Shown: positions 49,210 to 57,424 of the stretch, piece by piece | Numbering within the stretch: position 1 is the first letter of the stretch | Layout of the letters: each line of letters begins with the position of its first letter | Assembly (NCBI RefSeq): GCF_000277125.1 | Contig: NC_016946.1 | Coordinates: forward strand, 4,898,001-4,962,000 | Source: Mycobacterium intracellulare ATCC 13950 | Lineage (GTDB): Bacteria; Actinomycetota; Actinomycetes; Mycobacteriales; Mycobacteriaceae | Direction: 5' to 3' | DNA: 64,000 bases | Notes under the pieces: generated by a model | Databases searched by the model: none | Seen by the model: only the letters and a program-made list of their open reading frames with translations | Told to the model about the DNA's origin: nothing | Translations under genes and position numbers: made by a program

Positions 49210-51432
49210 TCAGTCATTTTCGTCGCCGTCCTGCTGTGAATCGGTCAGCCGAATCTTGCCGCTGGCACACTTCCAAACCTTCGCCTTTACCATCACCGTC
49301 TTGTCGCCGCGCCTACGCGGTACTTGGCCATCGGGGTCTTGTACGAGCAGCTGTGCGTTTTCAAGCTCCTGCCAATCAACGCGAAAGCTCTTCTCGTGCA
49401 CCTGATGGCTTTTCGCGAGCAATTCGATTGCATTGGTCTTGCTAGTGGCAGGGTTGGCTCGCACATACTCAAGAATCAGCCCCTGCCGTCCAGGTGACGT
49501 ATGCGCCTGGCTGGTGCCGTCCTTCTTCTCAGCGGTCACCGCTGATGCGACGTCCCATGTGATCTCGCCAACGTGGTGGCCGACGCCGTGGTTGAACGGC
49601 CCGAGGTTCCAGTCAATTTGCCATTCGGTACCGCCCCATTGACGACTATTGAACCCTGTGCGTAACCAGAACTCGCCTTCAGGCACGTTCGGGGGCTTGC
49701 GGTGGTACCGGGTAATCCAGCTATCGGCGTTCTCGGCCTGCCCGGCCATCGAGATGCTGTCTAGATCTAGCGATTTGGCTGTGCCGGTCGAGCGGTAGTG
49801 GTCGGTCAACAGTGACGTCGCGCCAGCGCACTCAGTACGGACAAACTTGTGGTATGCGTCGATGATCTGCCCACGCTGATACAGGTCACCCGCCTGCACG
49901 TCTCGCGGGTGGAAATTGTAAAAGCTCTCAATCAACACCAGTTCTGGTTGATACGTGTCTAGCAACCGCTTCACATCATCACGGAAGTTGTCACTGTCAA
50001 TCGGTGCGGCTCCGAACGCCGCCACAAGCGGAAACTGTGGGTCTCGCTGGATATCAGACAACTTCAACCCATACGCGCGGGCCATCCGATGCATGGTGCG
50101 CTGCACTGGTTCCCGTCCGCCTTCACCAACGATGTACAACACGACGCTTTGGTGGCGCACCGGGAACTCCTCACTGCGGTAGAGGTTGGTGCCGGTCGCG
50201 ACGGAGAACGCGATTGCCTGATTGTCGTGCGTCTTGAGTGACTTCTTGGGTCCGGCATTTACACCGAACGTGTCGCGACACAACACCTTCGCAATCAGGA
50301 ACTCAGTGTCAGGGACGTCAGCGGCCCATTCGCACGGCCCCAATACTCGGAACACCTTGTAGTCGTCGTTGGCCGTCGCCGGCCAAATCGAGTCGGGGTG
50401 CCAAATACCGCCCGGCGCCATTGCCTTCAGCGCTGAGCCAATCAACGCAAGCTCCTCAGCAGATTTCGCCCCTGCCAGCTGACCCGCATTAAGCCTCATG
50501 CGATCAAACTCGTCCTCTGCGACCTCGCGGGTCCCGCGGCCAGGTGAGTCCCACACCGCCTCAACAAACTCGGTTTTCAGCGCGCCGAGCGCCGTATTGG
50601 TACCGAGCAGCCCAGCTGCGCCATACTCCACGAGGTCACGCACGTGGCACAGCGTGGCGTCATGGCGACCGCCTTCCAGGCCGTTCACGTCGCGTATGGC
50701 GCGCAACATCAAGTCCCGCACCCCTACATCCATCACGCCGGTCGGCAGCGCTTTCAGCAGTTTTCGTGCAGCACCCACGCTTGCGAGGCCGCGCACCTCC
50801 TGCCCGTTGGCGTCACGCATCAACTCCAGCACGAGCTTGTCCGGTAGCTCAGTGCAGTCTTGTGGTCGCGGCGGCTCCCGCGACAGCTCGCCATCAGGCG
50901 CGTACCAATGCTCGGGGGTGCCGGTGTCGGGGTTGATGCCTACGTTCACATAACGGTGCCCCGCGTGAACAAGGTCAACACCAGCACCGAGATTGCTGCG
51001 CCAGTTCAGCCCCTTCGGTACGCGATATAACCGCTTCTCGCTGCCATCGGTTCTGTTGCGCAACGCCCACGTCTCAGGGAAGCGGCAACCTGCGCGGCCT
51101 TCCACTTCGTCAACTACCTCCAACGCCCGGCCCGCTGGGCGCTGCTTCTTGGCGTAGTTGTCGATGTCTACACACAACAGCCCATCCGTGAGATACAAGG
51201 CAGCATTGCCGTCGGGGTATTCACGCCGCCAAGTCTCAAGTTGTCCATGCGTTGGCAGTCGTGCATCGTGTCCTGTGAATCCAGTCGGGGGCGGCCACTT
51301 CTGCCCGTGAGGTAATGGCAATACGGACTTCCACCCTTGCTCAAGGTATATCTGCACCACATCGGAATAGCCTCCGACATAACTGGGCCGCTTCGACTTT
51401 CGACGGACGGGCTGCTCGGGTAAGCTAGGCAT
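49210..51432 (-). CDS. Prim-pol/RepA-type replication protein
   Basis: A 740-residue protein. The N-terminal about 220 residues form a bifunctional primase-polymerase (AEP) domain: YLEQGWKSVLPLPHGQKWPPPTG, catalytic pair in LLCVDIDN (about Asp-89, Asp-91) and HRYVNVG. A helical linker leads to a RecA-like RepA ATPase with Walker A AGPKKSLKT (about 393-401) and Walker B-like LVLIESFYN. The last about 100 residues are wHTH-like. Predicted to prime and unwind element DNA. The ATG at 51432 has AAGGA at good spacing; an in-frame ATG at 51486 would add 18 residues. Iterons lie just downstream. Confidence 0.8.
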   Translation of the reverse strand: MPSLPEQPVRRKSKRPSYVGGYSDVVQIYLEQGWKSVLPLPHGQKWPPPTGFTGHDARLPTHGQLETWRREYPDGNAALYLTDGLLCVDIDNYAKKQRPAGRALEVVDEVEGRAGCRFPETWALRNRTDGSEKRLYRVPKGLNWRSNLGAGVDLVHAGHRYVNVGINPDTGTPEHWYAPDGELSREPPRPQDCTELPDKLVLELMRDANGQEVRGLASVGAARKLLKALPTGVMDVGVRDLMLRAIRDVNGLEGGRHDATLCHVRDLVEYGAAGLLGTNTALGALKTEFVEAVWDSPGRGTREVAEDEFDRMRLNAGQLAGAKSAEELALIGSALKAMAPGGIWHPDSIWPATANDDYKVFRVLGPCEWAADVPDTEFLIAKVLCRDTFGVNAGPKKSLKTHDNQAIAFSVATGTNLYRSEEFPVRHQSVVLYIVGEGGREPVQRTMHRMARAYGLKLSDIQRDPQFPLVAAFGAAPIDSDNFRDDVKRLLDTYQPELVLIESFYNFHPRDVQAGDLYQRGQIIDAYHKFVRTECAGATSLLTDHYRSTGTAKSLDLDSISMAGQAENADSWITRYHRKPPNVPEGEFWLRTGFNSRQWGGTEWQIDWNLGPFNHGVGHHVGEITWDVASAVTAEKKDGTSQAHTSPGRQGLILEYVRANPATSKTNAIELLAKSHQVHEKSFRVDWQELENAQLLVQDPDGQVPRRRGDKTVMVKAKVWKCASGKIRLTDSQQDGDEND

Positions 51433-51507
51433 CACGGTCCTTCTGCTGCCAAGTTGTTGGTTCGTACCGCCCCGGTGGGTTGCCATCCCCGCCGGGGCAA
51501 CACTTTT

Positions 51508-51747
51508 CTAATGGGAGCCTTGGTATTCCGGCGCAACATAATTGCCCGGCTGTCGCCGTGACTCGACCCAATCCAGGGCATCCTGGCGTGACACGTAGTT
51601 GCCTACTCCAAGCCGAACGGGAACCAATTCCCTTCGGAGGAAGGCATATTTGATCATTCGCCGCGTGACCGGGTAACCCTGCTCCAGCAGGTATCGGTAC
51701 ACGCCATCCTCATTGAGGTTCGTGACCTTCATTGGGTCAACAGACAT
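51508..51747 (-). CDS. Excisionase-like HTH protein
   Basis: A 79-residue protein with a MerR/Xis-type winged HTH: VTRRMIKYAFLRRELVPVRLG followed by YVSRQDALDWVESRR, the typical helix-turn-helix, basic wing and C-terminal helix of HTH_17 proteins. GAGGAAAG precedes the ATG at 51747. Position just before the replicase suggests either excision control or regulation of replication. Confidence 0.7.
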   Translation of the reverse strand: MSVDPMKVTNLNEDGVYRYLLEQGYPVTRRMIKYAFLRRELVPVRLGVGNYVSRQDALDWVESRRQPGNYVAPEYQGSH

Positions 51748-51789
51748 GAACTTTCCTCTAAGTTCAGGCCCGCCAGGCAAATGCAAAAC

Positions 51790-51840
51790 GGGCGCACTTC
51801 AAAGCCCCGCACCGGTTGATGCGTTCGTTTGAGTGCGCCC
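51790..51840. other. Long inverted repeat in the gap between two element genes
   Basis: GGGCGCACT (51790-51798) is exactly inverted at 51832-51840, and pairing extends to CAAA/TTTG with one bulge, around a 24-base loop. It lies downstream of the 77-residue gene and before the excisionase-like gene (minus strand), so it may attenuate transcription or serve as an operator. There is no U-run. Confidence 0.5.
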
Positions 51841-51920
51841 GCCTAGGTCACTCGAAAATCGCCGAACCCGAACGGGTCCGGTACCGCTACCCTACGCCAT
51901 CGGTCGTAGCCGCGTCGGAG

Positions 51921-52154
51921 CTAACCGCCGAATGTATCTGCACCACTGAGCATTAAGTCCTCCAGGCGCATTTTCGTACGCGGCATCCTCCGCACGATCA
52001 GTGTCGCCTCAATCTCTTGTCCCTCATCGACAACCATCGCCGCCATGAGCTTCTGCAGTTCCTTCAACTGTCGCTTCGGCGGGTCTTGGCCGATTCTGCG
52101 TGCTTCAAAGGTCTCGGTTCCATCGGTGTCGTTGTAGTGACGGAAGGTCATCAT
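51921..52154 (-). CDS. Small element protein, unknown
   Basis: A 77-residue protein starting at the paired ATGs 52154/52151, which overlap the stop of the 46-residue gene upstream. It is beta-then-helix in appearance (FRHYNDTDGTETFEARRI, QLKELQKLMAAMVV). No motif was recognised. Overlapping start and stop in the minus-strand operon support it being real. Confidence 0.55.
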   Translation of the reverse strand: MMTFRHYNDTDGTETFEARRIGQDPPKRQLKELQKLMAAMVVDEGQEIEATLIVRRMPRTKMRLEDLMLSGADTFGG

Positions 52155-52291
52155 GCCTGTTGCACCACCGCGTCCGCGCTGAGTGCCTCTTGCAGAAAGC
52201 GCACCGCGCGGTCGCGGGGCAGCTCGCAATCATCCGCTAGCTCCAGCAGCTCCCCAAGCACCGCTAATGCCCGGCCCTCCCACATCCACAT
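52151..52291 (-). CDS. Small helical element protein
   Basis: A 46-residue protein, ATG at 52291 preceded by a near-ideal AAGGAGG ribosome site six bases away. Mostly helical (ALAVLGELLELADDC, RDRAVRFLQEALSA). Its TGA overlaps the next gene's ATG. Small proteins of this kind are common in phage early operons. Function unknown. Confidence 0.6.
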   Translation of the reverse strand: MWMWEGRALAVLGELLELADDCELPRDRAVRFLQEALSADAVVQQA

Positions 52292-52470
52292 CGTTGCCTC
52301 CTTGGCGTCGCGCCCGCAGGACCACCCTGCGGTCATACGCGCCATGTTGACAGGGAGCGCCGAAATGCGCGCGCTTTACAAACATGTGTTGGTTGTCAAC
52401 AACCGCATCCGCCCAGGTCAGGCCCGCCGTAGTTGCGACGCTTGGCGACTCGCCTCTGCCTTGTTGCAGG

Positions 52471-53172
52471 TCACGGCGTCGGTGTTGCGGCACTGCCGCT
52501 GTCGATCACCGCACCCCGTGGCAGGTCCACGCGGGCGTCTATCACGTGGGTCTTGTAGTTGTTGTCTGCGATCACGCCAGCCCGCTCTTCGCACGCGGTG
52601 CAGCAGCGGAACAACAACACGAACTGCCCCCGGTGAACCTGAATGAGCCGCGTCGTCCCGCCGCCGTAGTCGCTGACGTCGCGGCTGACCGGAGCGGTGC
52701 AGTTGTCCGCGATGTTCACGGTGCACCGCATCTCGTAGTCAGCGGGGTGCTGCCGAATGCTCGTGTCGTCGGTGTAAGCCTTGTAGTCGTTGATCTCCTG
52801 GGCGAGTTGCACCACCGATGTGAACCAGTCAACGCGATCAAGTCGGGTGTGCGGCCGTCCGACGTGGGCCAGTCCCGCCCCCACGGCCCACACCACGACA
52901 GCGTCATCCGGCAGCTGTTCCAGATCGGCCAAGTTGTTGGCGTCGTTGAGCCGGATGCGGTTGTCGGCTATGCCGTCTAGCAGCTCTTGCTTCGCTGACT
53001 TGGCCCGCTCCCACATCGCAGGACACCAGGCCGGGTCGAACAGCGGAGCGTTGTCGCGGCCATGTGCACCCGCTGTGATTCGCTCGGCGGCCAAGGCGGC
53101 TCCGGCAATTGGGTCATCGGGGTTGGGCGGATTGTCCATGCCGTACTTCGCCCTCAGTTCGCCCTGGTTCAT
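52471..53172 (-). CDS. Element protein with Cys-rich segment, unknown
   Basis: A 233-residue protein overlapping the HTH gene upstream by four bases (ATGA). It has a helical N-terminal half with MWERAKSAKQELLDGIADNRIRLNDA and a C-terminal half with Cys in RCTVNIADNC and FRCCTACEERAG that could bind zinc. No family was recognised. The 179 bases downstream, before the 46-residue gene, show no gene. Confidence 0.6.
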   Translation of the reverse strand: MNQGELRAKYGMDNPPNPDDPIAGAALAAERITAGAHGRDNAPLFDPAWCPAMWERAKSAKQELLDGIADNRIRLNDANNLADLEQLPDDAVVVWAVGAGLAHVGRPHTRLDRVDWFTSVVQLAQEINDYKAYTDDTSIRQHPADYEMRCTVNIADNCTAPVSRDVSDYGGGTTRLIQVHRGQFVLLFRCCTACEERAGVIADNNYKTHVIDARVDLPRGAVIDSGSAATPTP

Positions 53173-53426
53173 GCGCTTCTCCTCATCCGCTGCACGAAGT
53201 TGTAGAGGTCCACAGTCGAGTACCAGATGGCCCCGCTGATCTTGTAGCTCGGTAAAGTGCGGTCGTTCGTCGCCTTGGTCACGAGACCCATGCCGACGCT
53301 CGACAAACCCATCACGTCTCGATACCAGGCGACCGCACCGGCCTTGCCCTTGATGGTCGGATCATTCGACAGATCCAGTTTCGTAGTTGCAGTGGCAACC
53401 GGAGTCGCCACCATAACGCGCGCCAT
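53169..53426 (-). CDS. HTH/excisionase-like protein, first gene of the minus-strand operon
   Basis: An 85-residue protein with an HTH_17-like end (VAWYRDVMGLSSVGMGLVTK, then LPSYKISGAIWYSTVDLYNFV), similar in layout to Xis proteins: HTH, wing, then C-terminal helix. It lies at the divergent promoter region facing the capsid-like gene and heads the replication operon, so it is a candidate switch regulator. A second Xis-like protein is at 51508. Confidence 0.6.
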   Translation of the reverse strand: MARVMVATPVATATTKLDLSNDPTIKGKAGAVAWYRDVMGLSSVGMGLVTKATNDRTLPSYKISGAIWYSTVDLYNFVQRMRRSA

Positions 53427-53586
53427 TGATCGTCCTTTCGCGCAACGACATTCGTACTTAACCCGAGCCTATCCGCTACTACCCCGGCGTGTTGCCGGTA
53501 GACACACACCCCTCGTTAACGCTCAGCGCCCCAGCGCAATTCAGGCGTAGGGTCTCTCACAATCACATACAACTAGGTAGGCAACC
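53427..53586. promoter_or_regulatory. Divergent promoter region between operon and capsid-like gene
   Basis: A 160-base gap from which the replication operon runs left and the capsid-like gene right. It is more AT-rich than its surroundings, and AGGTAGG precedes the capsid ATG. Exact -10/-35 elements could not be assigned with confidence. Confidence 0.5.
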
Positions 53587-54729
53587 ATGACAACAAAATT
53601 CCGCATTTGGGGCAGCTCTGGCGGCAAGGGCGGGGTGAGCACCCACGGCGATGTCCTGGTCAATCAGACGGCCGATGGCGTTGATCTCAACGATATCTGG
53701 GCCGAGGTTCAAGAGGTTCTTGAGCTCTGGAACAAAGAGCGCAAGAGCGTCACCGACATTCTCAGCTACAAGACGGTCAACGTTGCCGACGCAGTCGCAC
53801 AGAGCATCTCATCGGACAGCTTCGAGGAGGCCACGGAATTTGGTGTCCCGCGTGCGATCCGACCGCCGAGCGACGTCCTGCGGCTTGGCTACTCGTTCAA
53901 GGACTACGACATCGCACTCCGTGCAACGTGGAAGTTCCTGCGCGAAGCCACCGCAGAGCAAATTACGGCGCAAGTTACCCGTGTGTTCGAGGCCGACAAC
54001 AAGCTCACAACTGGCTCAGTTCTGCGCCGATTGCTCGACCCCGCAACCCAACTCAACGAATGGGGTCATACTTGTTTTGGGCTTTGGAACGGTGACGGCA
54101 TGGTGCCGCCGCCCTATCTCGGCACGACGTTCGATGGCTCCCACAAACACTACCTCACCACCGGCTCAACAGTTCTCGATGCGCTCGATGTCGAAAACAT
54201 GATCAAGCACGTGACCGAGCACGGATACGGACTGTTCACTGGCTCGCAGTTGGTGTTGATCGTCAACCCCATCGACTTTGAAGCCTCAAGCATTGCGGCG
54301 TGGAAGGCTGGCGTGGACTACGGCGGCGCAACAGTCCCCAAGTACGACTTCATCCCGAGCGCGCTCATGCCCGCGTGGATCTCAAACGAAGAGATCCACG
54401 GCCCAATCCCCAACGCCGAGTACAACGGACTACAGGTGTGGGGCTCCTACAACAACGCCCTCATCATCAAGTCCAATTACATGCCGCGGTATTACGCCGC
54501 CTTGGTCGCTACCGGCGGGCCGAACAGCGACAGCAACCCGGTCGGCTTCCGCGAACACATCAACCCGGCCTACCAAGGGCTGCGACATATTCCTGGGCGC
54601 GGCCCGTACCCGATCCAAGAATCCTTCTTTGCTCGCGGGTTCGGCACCGGCACCCGGCACCGGGGCGCAGCGGTCGTCGTGCAGATCACGACCAACCTCA
54701 ACTACGCCCCACCGACGATTGAGACGTAA
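53587..54729 (+). CDS. Probable major-capsid-like (HK97-type) protein
   Basis: A 380-residue soluble protein without signal or membrane segment. The arrangement fits an HK97-fold shell protein: an N-terminal arm, a long helical stretch (EVLELWNKERKSVTDILSY, DSFEEATEFGVPR) as in a spine helix, a central P-domain-like region (GYGLFTGSQLVLIVNPID), and a C-terminal beta-rich end (FGTGTRHRGAAVVVQITTNLNY) as seen in actinophage capsids. No protease or scaffold gene accompanies it. The identification is by look and context, not by a diagnostic motif; another phage structural protein is possible. Confidence 0.5.
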   Translation: MTTKFRIWGSSGGKGGVSTHGDVLVNQTADGVDLNDIWAEVQEVLELWNKERKSVTDILSYKTVNVADAVAQSISSDSFEEATEFGVPRAIRPPSDVLRLGYSFKDYDIALRATWKFLREATAEQITAQVTRVFEADNKLTTGSVLRRLLDPATQLNEWGHTCFGLWNGDGMVPPPYLGTTFDGSHKHYLTTGSTVLDALDVENMIKHVTEHGYGLFTGSQLVLIVNPIDFEASSIAAWKAGVDYGGATVPKYDFIPSALMPAWISNEEIHGPIPNAEYNGLQVWGSYNNALIIKSNYMPRYYAALVATGGPNSDSNPVGFREHINPAYQGLRHIPGRGPYPIQESFFARGFGTGTRHRGAAVVVQITTNLNYAPPTIET

Positions 54730-54731
54730 CC

Positions 54732-55049
54732 GTGGCTCGCTACACGAGGTCAGCAGAGCCGTACCGCGACCCGCTACCGCCTCAGCCACCACGCTGCGGG
54801 GCACAGAACCCACTTCGTCTCGATTGCGAACAGGCCGGTGACCAAAGCACCGAGTTCTCATGGGGGCCAGGGCCAGTCGCGCCGCACCTCAATCGCCAGC
54901 CACCATCCGAAGGCGGCAAGTACATGCCGCGTGCGCCGCGCATCGACCCGCCAGACAGCAGCAACCCGTATGCGGTCGGTCCGCCCCGGCAGCACCGCAG
55001 GCCGCGCGACGAGGTCAAGGGCTACCCCGGTGAACAGGTGGCCGGATGA
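54732..55049 (+). CDS. Small Pro/Arg-rich protein after the capsid-like gene
   Basis: A 105-residue frame starting GTG two bases after the capsid-like stop. It is rich in Pro, Arg and Gln and predicted disordered. Its spacing suggests translational coupling to the capsid-like gene; a decoration, scaffold or head-associated peptide is conceivable. No homologue is recognised, and low complexity makes a chance frame possible. The following 221 bases, to the convergent HEPN-motif gene, show nothing further. Confidence 0.4.
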   Translation: MARYTRSAEPYRDPLPPQPPRCGAQNPLRLDCEQAGDQSTEFSWGPGPVAPHLNRQPPSEGGKYMPRAPRIDPPDSSNPYAVGPPRQHRRPRDEVKGYPGEQVAG

Positions 55050-55270
55050 GACGTGGCCAGGGTGGGGGTTACCAGCACCCGGCTACCCCGCCCTGGCCGC
55101 CTGCCTCGCCGCCAGTAGCGTGAGCTGCCCGCGCCGCGCGCACACGGATACGGGTGCGGTAGGCCGCCGGGGCGGCATACCCCTAGTCGGTCGCCGGGGC
55201 GGGTTGAGGGTTGGGGCACATTCCTCCCAGGTTGGCTGTTCGCGCCCGCCCCGGTTGCACACCAGCGGCG

Positions 55271-56248
55271 CTAGTTGACTCGCAACACAATCGGTGTCCA
55301 CGGGTGTTCGCCGACCTCAGCCACGCCTTGACTGTCGACGGCGATACCGCGGAACGACCGGTGACCGAGAGCCCAGCGCCGTTGCCGAATCTCGGCCAAC
55401 GACCGCCGCCGCCAACGAGCACCGTTCCATCCCGGTGGCGCTTCGCCGCCGGGTTGTCGGACCCAATCCGGCGTCAGGAACACTTCCTCGCCGTAGACCG
55501 TCAACTCGGCCACGTGCGCGTCGTATTCAACGCGCTCTGGTTGCATCTTCTCGTCAACCTTCTCCCAGAACCATCTGTAAAACTCGCGTACCGCTGCCGT
55601 GTAGCGGCCAATAATCGGCTGTAGGTCAATCGACTTGCCCTGCTGCTCAAGGTAAGTACGTACCTCTGCGTTCAGGCCGTCCCACTTCAATAGCGGCTCA
55701 ACATGCAGCCGGAACTGGAACTCCGCCATGGGCATCGTCTGGGAGAACTGCCACGCCGGGTTCAGATAAGGAAGGAACTTGTGCTGGGAATAGTTGCGTA
55801 GTTCTACGAGCAGCTTCGCCTCGTCTGCTTCGAACACGGCGAGGCGCTTTTTGGTGTACTCGCCGCGCTCGAACTCGGACAGCTGTTTACCAATGCTCGG
55901 CCAGATGTCGCGTAGGACTGCTCGCTGACCCGAGATGAGCGACTTCACCGAGCCGAGAAAGTTCGCGAGGAGTCGAGCCAGCTCGATGCCGAAGGGGTCG
56001 CCCACGTCGGGGTTGAACGGCTGGCTCTGGCCGATCTCGGGATACCGCCAAATGTGGGCCTGCAATTCCTCCGCGTTCTTGCTGAAGGCGTACGACGTGA
56101 GGTTCAAATCCCGCATCATCGCGATGACCTCAAACGCCCGCATCGCCATCAACATCGCCTGGCGCCGCTTGTACTCGGCAATCCACGGGTTGGTGTAGAT
56201 CGTCTCGGACGTTCCTTCGCCGACGTCCTCAACCGGGGCCTCGCTCAC
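55271..56248 (-). CDS. Cargo protein with HEPN-like R-x4-H motif
   Basis: A 325-residue, GTG-started protein that is mostly helical in its first 190 residues. At about 149-156 it reads ELRNYSQH, matching the HEPN RNase motif (Arg, polar residue, then His: Arg-151, Asn-152, His-156). HEPN domains act in toxin-antitoxin and anti-phage systems. It is the last gene before attR, outside the replication module, which is where satellites carry defence cargo. Lower GC in places than the flanks. A structural model would be needed to confirm the fold. Confidence 0.55.
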   Translation of the reverse strand: MSEAPVEDVGEGTSETIYTNPWIAEYKRRQAMLMAMRAFEVIAMMRDLNLTSYAFSKNAEELQAHIWRYPEIGQSQPFNPDVGDPFGIELARLLANFLGSVKSLISGQRAVLRDIWPSIGKQLSEFERGEYTKKRLAVFEADEAKLLVELRNYSQHKFLPYLNPAWQFSQTMPMAEFQFRLHVEPLLKWDGLNAEVRTYLEQQGKSIDLQPIIGRYTAAVREFYRWFWEKVDEKMQPERVEYDAHVAELTVYGEEVFLTPDWVRQPGGEAPPGWNGARWRRRSLAEIRQRRWALGHRSFRGIAVDSQGVAEVGEHPWTPIVLRVN

Positions 56249-56318
56249 GGAGCCAATTGTGCTGCCGCGCTATGACATCTCTCGGCGTGTCGCCGAACGT
56301 GTCGCCCATGTGTTCGAT

Positions 56319-56338
56319 GGTCCCGTAACGGTCCCGTA
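56319..56338 (+). promoter_or_regulatory. Candidate integrase arm-type sites, right end
   Basis: Two direct copies of GGTCCCGTA at 56319-56327 and 56330-56338 with the same 11-base period as at 43025-43044, 145 bases inside the right att repeat. This non-coding stretch (56249-56482) would form one arm of attP after excision. Further GTACCG-type repeats lie at 56360-56400. Confidence 0.65.
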
Positions 56339-56482
56339 GACGCAGCCGAACTGTGGGCGTACCGACGCCGTACCGGAGGCGTCCGCTAGCCGTACCGAAT
56401 TTGCATCTGACCAGTGCAAACACTGGCCCTCTTCAGCCCGCCTACCAGTGACTATCGCTCACCTGTTCGCACAGCGAAAATA

Positions 56483-56527
56483 CTTCCCAAGCTGAATACG
56501 CGGGTTCGATTCCCGTCATCGGCTCCA
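56483..56527 (+). repeat. attR: 45-bp tRNA 3'-end direct repeat, right copy
   Basis: An exact copy of 42933-42977 without the 5' half of the tRNA, so not a functional tRNA gene. It marks the right boundary of the element and is followed 36 bases later by the end of a truncated integrase gene of a different element. Confidence 0.93.
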
Positions 56528-56562
56528 CGTTGAACTGCGGCGACGCCGTTCGATCTGTTCGA

Positions 56563-57069
56563 CTAGGCCGTGTCAGTGTCACGGGATGTCACAACCCGAT
56601 TCAAAGTGTCACCAGCGGCCTTCAGCGCATCGTCCTGGGAATGGGGGTACAGCTTCATCGTGAGCGATGCGTCCTTGTGCCCGATCCACGCGGCGATCAC
56701 TGCGGCAGGCACCCCGTTCAAGTGCATCAGGGTTGCGCAGGTGTGCCTCGCAGCGTGAAGCTTGATATGGCGCACACCGGCGGCCTTCACGGCGTCGCGC
56801 CAGTATCGCGAAAGAACCGCAGGCGAGTATGGTTCGCCGATCTCGTTCGACACCACGTAGGTCCATGCGCCGCCATCGCGACCCAGGACCAGGCGTTCGG
56901 CTGCCTGCCGCCCCTTCGCAGCCTTTAGCACCGTCACCAGCCGATCCCGCAGCGGCAGGGTCCGCCGAGACATCGCCGACTTCGGATCGTTCTCCGTAGT
57001 CTTGCCGCCGGCATCCTCGATGGTCCACGTTGCACCTACCGAGCTGCCTTCATGCTCCGCACCGCTCAA
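56563..57069 (-). pseudogene. Tyrosine integrase, catalytic-domain fragment
   Basis: Only the C-terminal about 155 residues of a second phage integrase remain. From DPKSAMSRRTLPLRDRL the sequence carries HAARH (His/Arg pair), WIGH and the nucleophile Tyr in KLYPHS. The arm- and core-binding domains and the first catalytic Arg are absent. It differs clearly from the integrase at 45674. The break lies near 57020-57069, where a C-terminal fragment of another gene begins on the other strand. It is the relic of an earlier element at the same tRNA. Confidence 0.85.
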
Positions 57070-57294
57070 TCAGCGGTGGTGATCTGCGACGATGGCTCGG
57101 GGACCTATAGCTACAAGGGACTACGTCGGAAGGACAACGCGAAACTCGAACTGCCGAGCGCCTTTCCCACCGCAACCGGTTTTACGGTGGGTAACACCGA
57201 CGGCACACGCTACGACGTAAGCCGTGCGGGCCTGGTCATCTCCTCGCCGGGCGGGGATGTTTACACCGAGCAAGCAATTGCGGCTGCACCGTAA
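57052..57294 (+). pseudogene. C-terminal fragment of an exported-type protein
   Basis: An 80-residue frame (ICDDGSGTYSYKGLRRKDNAKLELPSAF, then TDGTRYDVSRAGLVI) that reads like the C-terminal domain of mycobacterial secreted or membrane-anchored proteins. It has no signal sequence, and its 5' end collides with the truncated integrase, so it is probably the remnant of a longer gene cut at the same junction. Confidence 0.5.
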
Positions 57295-57424
57295 TGCTCG
57301 TCTGTTAGAGCAATCTGACGCGTCTGTCCCGGAAGTCCGCCCAAGCCCAGCGGCGGCTCCAGAATCGACGTTGAGGTTTCGTCACCCCATAGTGCTATTT
57401 CGAATAGTGCTATATCGACTAGTG

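Larger units (their letters stand above)
42933..56527. mobile_element. Integrated satellite-like element (about 13.6 kb)
   Basis: Bounded by the 45-bp att repeats. Contents in minus-strand order from the right: two-gene HTH unit, small proteins, excisionase-like gene, prim-pol/RepA replicase, iteron array, terminase-small-like gene, serine recombinase, small gene, tyrosine integrase and a restriction-modification fusion. On the plus strand are a capsid-like gene and a small partner, and near the right end a HEPN-motif cargo gene. Portal, large terminase, protease, tail and lysis genes are absent. Size and gene economy recall the M. tuberculosis phiRv1 and phiRv2 elements, but gene content differs. 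Mobility and helper dependence are inference. Confidence 0.85.

Noticed and set aside
54838-55278. 146-residue plus-strand frame overlapping the small protein after the capsid gene
   Set aside because: It is an overlapping alternative frame without start signal; the frame coupled to the capsid stop is preferred.
56483-56527. Second tRNA-Gly gene at the right att site
   Set aside because: Only the 3' half is present; the acceptor 5' strand and D-arm are missing, so it is an att copy, not a gene.
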